NCBI GenBank assembly: GCA_002422305.1
Contig: DIUG01000045.1
Span: forward strand, 1-14,561
Length of the DNA: 14,561 nt
Direction: 5' to 3'
Origin: Patescibacteria group bacterium UBA6164
Lineage (GTDB): Bacteria > Patescibacteriota > Gracilibacteria > BD1-5 > UBA6164
Positions within the stretch are counted from its first letter, which is position 1. The number at the start of each line of letters is the position of its first letter. Position numbers and translations under genes: made by a program. Under the pieces are notes generated by a model. The model made no database searches and was not told the origin of the DNA. It worked only from the letters and a program-made list of their open reading frames with translations. This document shows, in pieces, positions 1 to 8,395 of this stretch.

Positions 1-115
1 ACAGATTTTAGGTCAATACCAATTTGCTCAAGTTACTCAATCTACTATAAAAGAAGTAGAGGCATGTACAAAATTTGGTATTAAAAATAATACACAAAAT
101 ATGAATATGATATAA
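1..115 (+). CDS. 3' end of an unidentified protein gene (partial)
   Basis: This is an open frame entering from the left edge (codons in phase from base 2) and ending at TAA 113-115. It encodes the last 37 residues of a protein, including GQYQFAQVTQSTIKEVEAC and ending NTQNMNMI. The segment AQVTQSTIKEVE has the look of a helix-turn-helix or cyclin-like helix pair, but too little is present to assign a family. Its two glycines use GGT and no TGA occurs, which is not informative over so short a stretch. A hairpin terminator about 60 bases downstream supports the strand and the end of transcription. Confidence 0.6.
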   Translation, partial: QILGQYQFAQVTQSTIKEVEACTKFGIKNNTQNMNMI

Positions 116-177
116 AATTTTTTCATAAATATTTTTAACTAATTTTTTTAAAATAAATAATAATACTTGTAATATTT

Positions 178-214
178 CATTGTTTTAATTATTTAAAACA
201 ATGTTTTTGTTTTT
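178..214 (+). terminator. Rho-independent terminator for the left-edge gene
   Basis: CATTGTTTTAA (178-188) and TTAAAACAATG (193-203) form a perfect 11-bp stem with a 4-base loop. They are followed by a T-rich run (TTTTTGTTTTT, 204-214). The T run lies on the plus side, so it fits the gene ending at 115. No comparable T run follows on the minus side, although the minus-strand gene ending at 217 could still use the stem as a 3' barrier. Confidence 0.75.
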
Positions 215-216
215 CA

Positions 217-507
217 TTAATCGTTAATAATTCAAATAGGTAGTTTTAATCAATTTTTTTCTTCACATTCATTTATTGATTTATATGTTGGTTTCTGACA
301 AGATGAAATTTTAGTTTCAAAACAATTTTTTTCATCTATATTATACTCTATTGAATCAATAATTTTTCATATACATTGTTCATCTCTATTATCAATTCTT
401 TCATTTTTTATAATATTTCTATTATAAAAATAAATACCCCCGATAAATATTAATACAATTAATAATAATCATCATCATAATATAATTATATTTCTTTTAC
501 TAATCAT
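217..507 (-). CDS. Small membrane-anchored protein with four extracytoplasmic cysteines
   Basis: The gene encodes 96 residues when TGA is read as Gly, starting at ATG (505-507) and stopping at TAA (217-219). I recognise no family. The N-terminus MISKRNIII leads into a hydrophobic segment at about residues 7-26 (three Gly from consecutive TGA codons, then LLLIVLIFI), which should act as a signal anchor. The remaining ~70 residues are polar and charged, with four cysteines at C45, C62, C70 and C81. If the domain lies outside the membrane, two disulfides are possible. The gene follows a second minus-strand membrane-protein gene after 26 bases and is probably co-transcribed with it. The intergenic gap holds two copies of a 9-bp repeat and no Shine-Dalgarno sequence. 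Under the standard code the frame is broken near its start by three TGA codons in a row. Confidence 0.75.
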
Positions 508-515
508 AATTTTAT

Positions 516-533
516 AAGTTAAGTAAGTTAAGT
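516..533. repeat. Two perfect tandem copies of a 9-bp unit
   Basis: AAGTTAAGT occurs twice head to tail (516-524 and 525-533), filling most of the 26-base gap between the two small minus-strand genes. On the minus strand it reads ACTTAACTT twice, ending nine bases before the ATG of the downstream gene. Its role is unknown; it could be replication slippage in AT-rich DNA or a leader element. Confidence 0.7.
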
Positions 534-1067
534 TTATTTTAAATTTATAATTTTTGTTATTTTTCAATTATTTAGACTATTTCATCTAATAATTATTTCT
601 TGCTCTCATCATTTATTAAAATATATTGAATATTTATATCGTCAAGGGATTTTTATTAAACTATCTAAAGAAGCTCAAGGAATTGATAAATTAAGAGAAT
701 TTCAATCTGCTAATCATGTATTTGTAGCATCTATTTCTAAATTAATATTTGAATTAATTTTAAAACTATCTTTTTTTTCATTATCTTTAAATCAATATTT
801 ATCAAAATAATATTTAACTCATACGATCATTCATTCTTTTTCTAATTTTTCTTCTAATTTCTCTATTTTTTCTGATTCATTAGATATTTCTGAATTAAAA
901 TAATTTCATACTTCACTTCATGTATTATAATTATTATTAATAATCAAATTATCATTACTTGTATTCTCTATATAATTATCATCATTAAAATATGAAATAA
1001 TTATATAAATAAATATAAAAAAAAATAAGGTAAATAATAATATATATATATGTTTTTTGCTTACCAT
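534..1067 (-). CDS. Membrane-anchored protein with short coiled coil and a beta-rich C-terminal domain
   Basis: The gene encodes 177 residues with TGA as Gly, from ATG (1065-1067) to TAA (534-536). All 13 glycines are TGA codons. I recognise no named family. Residues 1-26 (MVSKKHIYILLFTLFFFIFI and onward) are a signal anchor. Residues 28-60 form an Asn-rich linker, and residues 60-78 a short Glu/Lys helix (SEKIEKLEEKLEKE) likely to be a coiled coil. From about residue 105 comes a beta-strand-like region with regular glycines (LEIDATNTGLADG, then LIKIPGRYKYSIYF, then EQEIIIRGNS). It is probably the first gene of a two-gene minus-strand unit with the 96-residue gene. Because TGA is sense, an open frame also appears on the opposite strand at 532-810; that one has no start codon, and the membrane-anchor architecture favours the minus strand. 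Confidence 0.75.
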
Positions 1068-1142
1068 AAAAAATAATTTAAAAAATAATTAATTTAATGA
1101 ATAATATATAAAATGATGAATACAATATATATTATTTTTTAC

Positions 1143-1169
1143 ATTATATATAAATAAAATATTTATCAA
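1143..1169 (-). promoter_or_regulatory. Possible promoter for the small membrane-protein pair
   Basis: On the minus strand TTGATA (1169-1164) and TATAAT (1148-1143) are separated by 15 bases, about 75 bases upstream of the ATG at 1067. The -10 is perfect, but the spacing is short and such AT-rich DNA produces TATAAT-like words by chance, so support is modest. Confidence 0.35.
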
Positions 1170-1344
1170 AAAGTTTTTGTTTTTTTCATGTAGTAGACTT
1201 TTTTTGTATAAAAAGAGAATTGTTTTTTTATTTAAAAACCTAAAATATATAAAACTAAATTTAGTCTATTATATAAACTAATAAAAATTTACAAAAAAAT
1301 AATCCTTATCAATTTTTGATAAAGATTGATTAGGCATAACTATA

Positions 1345-1554
1345 TAATCATCTCATAAATCATTCCAAAGTAAAACTGTTCTTAATTTAAAATTTTTAAA
1401 ATCTGAAAAAGGAAAATTTGAAAAGCAAAAACAAAAAGAAGAATTAAAGAAAACTAATTTAAGTTATTTTCAGAAAACTTGAAAAACTCATCCTTTTGTT
1501 AGTTGATTATTTCAGAAAAAGAAAGAAAAAAAAGAGTTAATTATTAACTCCTAA
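1345..1554 (+). pseudogene. Possible remnant of a small basic protein gene
   Basis: The stretch between TAA at 1345-1347 and TAA at 1552-1554 is open on the plus strand for 68 codons when TGA is Gly. It is lysine-rich, with segments FLKSEKGKFEKQKQKEELKK and TGKTHPFVSGLFQKKKEKKE. The high purine content of this strand matches coding strands elsewhere in the window, and two in-frame TGA codons are used. It has no ATG, GTG or TTG in a sensible position at its 5' end, so it is either a broken gene or chance. The opposite strand is also open over 1278-1463 and reads, near its end, TVLLWNDLGDDYIVMPNQSL, which looks equally protein-like. The strand is therefore unresolved. Confidence 0.25.
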
Positions 1555-1565
1555 ATCTTCAAAAC

Positions 1566-1608
1566 ACGACATTTCTATTTTTACTTTTCTTACGACATTT
1601 CTATTTTT
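1566..1608. repeat. 17-bp direct repeat upstream of the transporter gene
   Basis: ACGACATTTCTATTTTT occurs at 1566-1582 and again at 1592-1608, a 26-base period. The second copy ends two bases before a perfect TTGACA. The G/C-containing ACGAC core stands out in this AT-rich DNA. The spacing and placement would suit an operator, but the pair could also be a local duplication. Confidence 0.6.
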
Positions 1609-1610
1609 CT

Positions 1611-1653
1611 TTGACAAGATTTTTTATTTTATTATTCAATACAAAGCTATACT
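1611..1653 (+). promoter_or_regulatory. Possible promoter for the NicO-family gene
   Basis: A consensus -35 TTGACA lies at 1611-1616. The best -10 at normal spacing is the weak TATTCA (1633-1638, spacer 16). A better TATACT at 1648-1653 is too far away (spacer 31) to pair with it. Initiation here would leave a leader of roughly 90-100 bases before the ATG at 1743. Confidence 0.4.
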
Positions 1654-1742
1654 ATTGGATTTATTTTTTAAAAAGAGAAATTTAAACTAGTAAAATAATC
1701 AAAAAAGATTAAAATAAAATCATACAACTTAAATTTAATATT

Positions 1743-3263
1743 ATGAAAAAAATACTTATCTTCTTTTTTATCCTTTTCTATACTATATCTTCATATGCTC
1801 ACCCACTTGATATATCATCAAGTTTTATAAGTTTTAATAAAAATTATCTAAATATAACTACCTTTTTTCATCCTTATGAGATAGATTTTTTACTAAATTC
1901 AAAATGAATAAAAACCAGATCTATATTAGATTATTATGAAAATGAAAATATCATAAAAAAATATATAAAAGAAAACATTAGTCTCGAAGTAAAGAATAAT
2001 CTGTGCAAAATTGAAAATATTGAAATAGTAGAGCTTGAAGAATATGAAATACTTACTTCCTGACTTGAAATTAATTATAATTTTGTTTGTGAAGAAAACA
2101 TAGAAAGTTGAGTTTTAAATGTTAATTTTTTTGATAATTTTGTTTTACAAACTAATCAACTTACATTATATGATTTAAATGATGCTAATAAGTCAAATAC
2201 TCCATTTCAAAATATAGTTTTGACATCAAAAATAACTCAGTATTATTTTGATCTACTTAATAAAAATGATATATGCATAATTGATACTGATTGAGATTGA
2301 ATAACTGATGAATTAGAATTAATATATTGAACTGATCCATATAATATTGATACTGATTGAAATTTGTATACTGATTATGAAGAAATATTTAATTCCTGGG
2401 ATCCTCTAGATCCAAATTTATGACCTGAACAAGAATATAGAGATGAAATACCAAAAGACTTATTAAAGCAAGTTGCAAAAAATATAAAAACCAAAGAAGA
2501 TTGTACTAAAGAAATAGCTTTACATTCAAACCAAAAACAAAATATATGACTTTTAGCATGATGATTTTGAAATGAATACTTTATAAATACTATTAAAAAA
2601 ATATCTGACTATATATCAAAAGTTTCTGGTGAAAATTTATTTTTTATACTTTTATTAGTTGTAGGTCTATGATTTATACATGCAATGTGACCTGGTCATT
2701 CAAAAAGTTTACTTATATCCTATATATTAGATAAAAACAAAAAATTATTTGATGGAACTTTGTATGCTTTTATTTTTACAATTACCCATATTATAGATAT
2801 AATTATATTATTTTTATTTACAAAAGTAATATTTAATATGTATGATATAAGCAATTATATGATATATATTCAAAGATTTTCACTTATAATACTTTTTATT
2901 TTTAGTATTTATTTGTTTATAAAAGCCTATAAATCATCAAAAATTAAAAGTGAGAATATTTGTAAAAAAAGAGACCTAAAATGATCTATACTTATGTGAT
3001 TTATAGCTTGAATTGCACCTTGTACTTTTTGATGGAGTATATTTTTATTACTTTTTTCTACAGGTAATATATCTCTAATTATACCTATGCTTATAGCTTT
3101 ATGAATATGAATATTTTTGTGTTTATTTTTAATAGTTATTATAACTATTATTTTAAGAAAAAAAGTATTTGAAAAAATATCTGCATTTTCTAGATACTCT
3201 AGTTTAATATCTAGTCTAATACTTATGATATTAAGTTTATATCTATTTAGTATAATTATATAA
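1743..3263 (+). CDS. NicO-family (nickel/cobalt) transporter-like membrane protein with exported TSP3-type segment
   Basis: The gene encodes 506 residues with TGA as Gly. A signal peptide (about 1-19) would be cut after SYA, leaving a mature N-terminus HPLD; a histidine near the mature start is common in NicO/HupE-type proteins. Residues 20-180 form an exported domain. Residues 181-228 carry Asp-rich DTDGDGITDELE and NIDTDGN repeats typical of thrombospondin type 3 calcium-binding loops. From about residue 300 there are six hydrophobic segments. The first ends in HAMGPGHSKS (H313, H319), the second contains THIID (H349), and the fourth contains AGIAPCTFGW (C427), together the NicO/RcnA hallmark. 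The known family role is movement of Ni2+ or Co2+ across the cytoplasmic membrane; metal and direction cannot be read here. ATG 1743 is chosen because it opens directly onto the signal peptide. The next gene follows after 78 bases with its own promoter. TauE/UreH-type transporters are less likely because of the GPGH motif. Confidence 0.82.
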
Positions 3264-3270
3264 ATTACTA

Positions 3271-3298
3271 TTGACTTTTGTATAAAATAAATTATAAG
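3271..3298 (+). promoter_or_regulatory. Sigma70-like promoter for the DUF1800-DUF1501 gene
   Basis: TTGACT (3271-3276), a 16-base spacer and TATAAG (3293-3298) lie just after the stop of the upstream gene. This predicts a start about 35-40 bases before the ATG at 3342. The same TTGACT-N16 arrangement precedes the nuclease gene at the right end of the window. Confidence 0.65.
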
Positions 3299-3341
3299 TA
3301 TATAAGATAAAAATATCTAAATATTTAATAATTATTAAATT

Positions 3342-6300
3342 ATGAAAATAAATATTATTTTAAAAAAGTTTGTGGCTTTTTTTCTTATAATATCATTACT
3401 TACAAATTTATTTGTAATACCCGTTTATTCACAAAATTGGACTCTTGAAATGGCTGAACATTTAGCTAAAAGAGCTCTTATTTGAGTAGATATGGATATA
3501 ATTGAAACTCTATATAATGCTTGAAGTAGAGAAAATGCAGTAGACATTTTATTTCCTTCAAAAAATTGACCTAATAGAGAAGATTTTTTAAATTGATTAA
3601 AAGAATTTAGATGAGAAAATTTCAATCCAAATGATACAAATCAAAATAGAAGATCCTATGCTTATATGTATTATAGTGATCCTTATGAAGCAAAAAGAAA
3701 ACTTTTTTCACTTTTTGAAGATATTTTTTCTGTAGATAGAACATGAAATGAATCAAATAGTATTACATTTACAGATGTAGATAATCATTTTAATGTACTT
3801 TTTGAAGAATCTCTTTGAAATTATAAAACAATGATGAAAAAAGTCCTATATGATACGGTTAATCCAGAAAATAGTTATGCTATGTGAAGATATTTGGATT
3901 TATTAAATCAACCTAACAAAAATAGACCAAATGAAAATTATGCTAGAGAATTATTGCAATTATTTTTGATGTTGGAATACAAACCTCGGGAAGATGCAGA
4001 AACTCCTTGAGCTATAAGAAACTATACAGAAGAAGATGTTTTAAATTTGTCTTTTATTTTAACATGATTTAGGGCTTTAGAAAATAAAAAAGTATTTTTT
4101 GATATAAATAATCACAATGAAACTGAGAAAATAGAATTTTTAGATTGACCTTTATTTTGAACAAATAGTTTTCCTTTTTATACGGGTACTTGAGTTATAA
4201 ATAATACTGAAATAGTTAATTCTATCTGATGAAATAATTGACTTTGAGACAATATAATTGACTATATTTTCGCAAAAAGACAAAATGAAATTTCTTATTT
4301 TTTAGCTTGGAGAATACTTAAACATTATCTTAGTGATAATCCAACTTCTCAAGAAATAATATCTTTATGAAACAAATTAGTAGAAAATAATTTCGAATTA
4401 TACCCAACTATAAAATGGTTTTTTACTAGTGATATTTTTTATAAACAAGAATATATAGAAGAAATAAGATATAAAAATCCTCTAGAATTAGTTATTTGAA
4501 CTCTGAAATTATTACATTCAAAAGACTCAAATTTTATAGTTTCTAAACATCTTGAAGATCAAAATATTTTAGCAAATCTTGATTTTGTACCATATAATCC
4601 AAGAAGTATTTTTTGAAGAGGTTGATTTATTGATAATTCTTCTTTCATGAATGCTTATTTTCATAATACATGGACAACTTTTACATCAAATATTGCATTT
4701 AGAAGTTGAGAATGATATTTTGATTTAGAAAATATATTACCTACAAAAAGACTAACTAATATTTGAGAATTTAATTTCAAAACTAATCCACAAAATATTT
4801 TTTCAGGTAGTGTAAATCTTTCTAATATAACTATTAAATTATCAGAAAATATCTTTACTATAGAAGAAAATCTAGAATGAGAAATAATAATAAATACATG
4901 ATGAATTATTGAAGATGAAACAGATAGTATAGTAGATGATAAAATAAATCAAGAATCTCTACAAGCACAAGATGAAATATTTGAAGAAGAAGAAAATATG
5001 CAAATTGATGAAGATTTTATTGAAGTTCAAAGTGAAAACATAAAAACTAATGAAGAATCTATTGAAGTTCAAAGTGAAGATGAAAATATGCAAACTGAAA
5101 CTTCATTTATTAATTTATTTAAAAACTTTATATTACCAAAAGCACATGCATGAAAAATTTTATCTGAAAATGAAATATTTTTTGCTACTTGAACTATAAT
5201 TTTTCCTGATTTTTATATACAAACAAATAGTTGAAAAATAAATATTGAATGATACTTAAATCATAATTCAAATACTTTAGAAATCACATCTTGAGAATAT
5301 ATTAATAATTGATTAAATCATATAATAGAAAATATTAATTTTAACTTAGATGACTCATATAAAATAGAAAGAGATTATAGTATAGATGAAATTATAGATT
5401 TATTAGAAAAAAAGTTTTATTATAAAAATATATTGACTACAGATATAAGAGATAAATTAAAAAATTATCTCTTATATGACCATAATTGAAACCAAAGACA
5501 TTTCCTTCCAAATAATACAACTTATAGAGATAAATACATTAGATGACTTATATCTATAATGCTTTCTCAACCTGAGTTTTTATTATTATCTGGTCATAAA
5601 AAACAAGAAGTTCAAAAAAATACTTCAGGTTCTTTAATTAATGATAATTCAAAAAAACTTATACTAATTGAATTATTTTGATGATATGATTGGATACATT
5701 GAATAGTTCCAAAAGATGAATATAATTATTATAAAGAAATTAGATGAAGTCTTGCATTTAATAAAAATGATATGATAGATTTAGGTAATTTTTATCTAAA
5801 TAAATCATTTGAAAGGTTTATGCCTTTTTATAACTCTGGAGATCTAAGAATTATAAATAGAGTTTGAACTCCTAATCACTCTAGAGCTCATGATTCTGCT
5901 GCTATACAAATAGCAAGTCAAAAATCTATGCAAACTATTTGAACACCATGACTTATTTGAGAATTAATAAAATATGATCAAAATCCACTAAATAATATTG
6001 TACTTTGAACAAGTAGACCTCCTATTTTTACAAATGGTAGATATGTAAATATTTGAAGTAATTCTATACTATATAGAAATAATATATGATGAACTAATGC
6101 TAATGAAAAAAATCATCAATTAAACACTATAAAAGATATATTAAATAATAGAGATTATCCTTGAAATATATGAGATAATTTTAAAAATTCTATAAAACTA
6201 GATGATGTATGATCTTTATGACAAGATAGAGTATGATGAAACTTAGCTTCAAGACTAAATTTTACAAAAAATTTGATTGATAATTGAATATGAACTACTT

Positions 6301-8270
6301 TTTATATTCCTGGATGATGATGATATGACACTCATGCAAATCAATTAATTTGAAATTATACTCTTCAAGAAAGAATTAGTGATGTAGCAAATGATGTTTG
6401 AAAGTTTTTTGAAGATATCAAAAAGGCTAATATAAATGCTACAATTGTAATTTATTCTGAATTTTGAAGAACATTAAAAGAAAATTGATGAAAATGAACT
6501 GATCATTGACAATGATGAGGATATTTCATTCTAACAACTAATAATCAATTAAAAAATAATTTGCCCGACAAGATTATATGAAATATATCTTTAGAAAAAG
6601 AACACAATGATTGGTTATGAGTTTGAATTGATTATAGAAGTATATTTTCTCTAATACTTAAATCTCTTTACAATGTAGATGTAAAAAAATATTTTACTTG
6701 AGATTTTGATTTAAATGATGATTTAGATGATAATTCACCAGAGCTTGCATTTAAAAGAATCGAATTTGCAAATTCTTGATGGAGTAATATAGATGTAAAT
6801 TTTAGATTTAAAGTAGAAGATAAAAATTTTAGATTTAGAGATTGATCATATATAAATTTTTATCACTGAACTTCAGAAGATGATTTAAGAGAGTTTTCAA
6901 AATGGAGAATGTCTAGAGAAGTTTATGATTTAGAAAGTGATTCTTATAATATAAGACTATGACTTCGTAGTAAAGATAAATATTATTACAGACTTGAATT
7001 AGTAGACAATCAATATAATTCTTATACTACTACTTGAAGTTTTATAGTTCCTGAAAAAAAGACTAATAATGATTATAAAATTAATCTAAAAATTGATACT
7101 TTTTTTACAAATTTCAATAATACTAATATAAATAATGAGTATATCTTAGAAAATGATAAAAAAATAATACTTATAGAAAATCCTATAGAAGAAATTATAA
7201 CAGAAACTGAATCTTGAAGTATAGTTAGTTATTCTTGAAGTATTAAAGAAATTGATTTTGATTGAATTAAAATGATTTTTTGAACTTGAAATACTTATAT
7301 TGAGAAACTTAGATGAAACAATGTATGGAATTGATGATTTCTAATACCTAGAATTGTAAATCCAGATGAGGTATTATCAAAAAAGATAGATTTCCTAGAA
7401 AATAAAGATATCAAAAAAATAATGAAAGTATGAGCAGATACTCTTTGAGTAGGTATGGAGTTAAATCAAGAAGTATGATTTAAAATAAATATTGATGGAA
7501 CAAAAGATAATTTAAAACTAAAAACAAGTGAGGATTTAGAAAATTGGTCTCAAGTAGAATTTGAAATAATATGAAATGATATAGTTTTTAATACAAAACA
7601 TTTTTCTTATTTTTTAATTTATGATGACACAGTAGTTATTGAATCTATTCCTGAAAATGAAGAGTGAGATATAGAAAATATAGAAAATGAAAATAAAAAA
7701 GATGAAAAAGTAGTTATAGTATCTAGATGAAGTTGAGGTTGATGATCTAGATTAGTTCGTGATATCTGTCCTAATTGAGATTTTTCACAAAGTTATTATG
7801 ACGGAACTTGTGAGGCTGAAAATATACAAGTAGAAGAAACAAATAGAATGATGGATAATGATTGAAATGTAAAATACGATAGAGAATATTATGCTAATAT
7901 TAAAAAACAAATATTAGAAAGAGCTAAAATTAATGGAAATTTAAAAGAATCTAATGATATTAATTATGAAGATAAGCAAAAAGCTAATAATAAAAAAGAT
8001 GTTATAGATATTAGTAATATAGAGAAAAATACTATTTATTATAATTGATATACTATATTACAAATACCTTGAAGTAAAGAAAATAATATTATTGAAAAAA
8101 TTTATAAAAGAATAATTGATTTAAATATATCTAAATCAAAAAAAGATATAATTATAGAGAGAATTAATAATTTTTTCATATCTAGAAATGATTATATCAT
8201 AAATAGAACTTCAAGAAATAAAAAGAAATATAAAAAAGATATAATACTTCTTAGATCTGTTACTAGATAA
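3342..8270 (+). CDS. Giant secreted DUF1800-DUF1501 fusion protein with Cys-flanked C-terminal tail
   Basis: The gene encodes 1642 residues with TGA as Gly. A signal peptide ends near residue 31 (FVIPVYSQ). Residues ~36-450 resemble DUF1800: LAKRALIGVD, NYARELLQLFLML (~199) and YTEEDVLNLSFILTGFRA (~228). An acidic linker at ~525-590 contains a duplicated IEVQSE. Residues ~770-1110 resemble DUF1501, a family related to the sulfatase/alkaline phosphatase fold: LILIELFGGYDWIHG, HDSAAIQIA, IYSEFGRTL (~1037) and GTDHGQGGGYF (~1052). Beta-rich segments follow (~1133-1240 and ~1288-1430, with KHFSYF near 1420). Then comes a Gly-Ser stretch and RDICPNGDFSQSYYDGTC (1473-1490), and finally a charged helical tail rich in Lys. 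In other bacteria DUF1800 and DUF1501 usually sit in adjacent genes; here they are one chain. The biochemical function of the pair is not established. I infer a cell-surface role. The ATG is fixed by the signal peptide, and the gene has its own promoter. Confidence 0.83.
5019..5078 (+). repeat. 18-bp in-frame direct repeat in the acidic linker
   Basis: ATTGAAGTTCAAAGTGAA occurs at 5019-5036 and 5061-5078, a 42-base (14-codon) period coding IEVQSE twice. The flanking GAAAATATGCAAA word is also duplicated nearby (from 4992 and 5083). The period is a multiple of three, so copy number can change without a frameshift, which suits a flexible Glu/Asp-rich spacer. Confidence 0.7.
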
Positions 8271-8326
8271 CTCATCTTCTAAAAACTTTAATTAAAATCT
8301 CTAAATTAATAATTTTTTCAAAAAAA

Positions 8327-8386
8327 TTTGCAATAAAACATTACTTAAATAATCTATATAAAAATAATGTCTTACATTTTTATAAT
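8327..8386 (+). promoter_or_regulatory. Possible promoter region of the rsmG operon
   Basis: TTGCAA (8327-8332) with TAATCT (8350-8355, spacer 17) is a weak match. A perfect TATAAT at 8381-8386 lies only ten bases before the rsmG ATG and would give a nearly leaderless mRNA, but it lacks a clear -35. One of these probably serves the three-gene operon; the sequence does not decide which. Confidence 0.35.
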
Positions 8387-8395
8387 AAAAAAATA

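Larger units (their letters stand above)
1068..1742. other. Long non-coding or degenerate stretch between divergent units
   Basis: No confident gene lies here. The left part (1068-1300) is A/T-rich leader DNA for the minus-strand pair, with a 12-bp palindrome ACTAAATTTAGT at 1254-1265. An imperfect hairpin sits at 1301-1327 (AATCCTTATCA against TGATAAAGATT, one mismatch) with no T run after it. The section 1278-1554 has coding potential on both strands, described separately. It ends in a short perfect hairpin (GAGTTAA, TTA, TTAACTC, 1534-1550). The right part carries a 17-bp direct repeat and a promoter-like site for the transporter gene. I see no tRNA or structured-RNA signature. Confidence 0.5.

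Noticed and set aside
532..810. Plus-strand open frame without TGA, reading IDKLREFQSANHVFVASISK
   Set aside because: It has no start codon and overlaps a minus-strand frame with a start, a signal anchor and regular TGA-glycines. Antisense of code-25 genes is often open by chance.
2760..2984. Short stand-alone plus-strand membrane protein in the standard code
   Set aside because: It is an internal piece of the NicO-family gene between two in-frame TGA codons; read as Gly, the frame continues on both sides.
3425..3625. Minus-strand open frame of 66 codons
   Set aside because: It is antisense to the start of the DUF1800 module, which has a signal peptide and family motifs on the plus strand.
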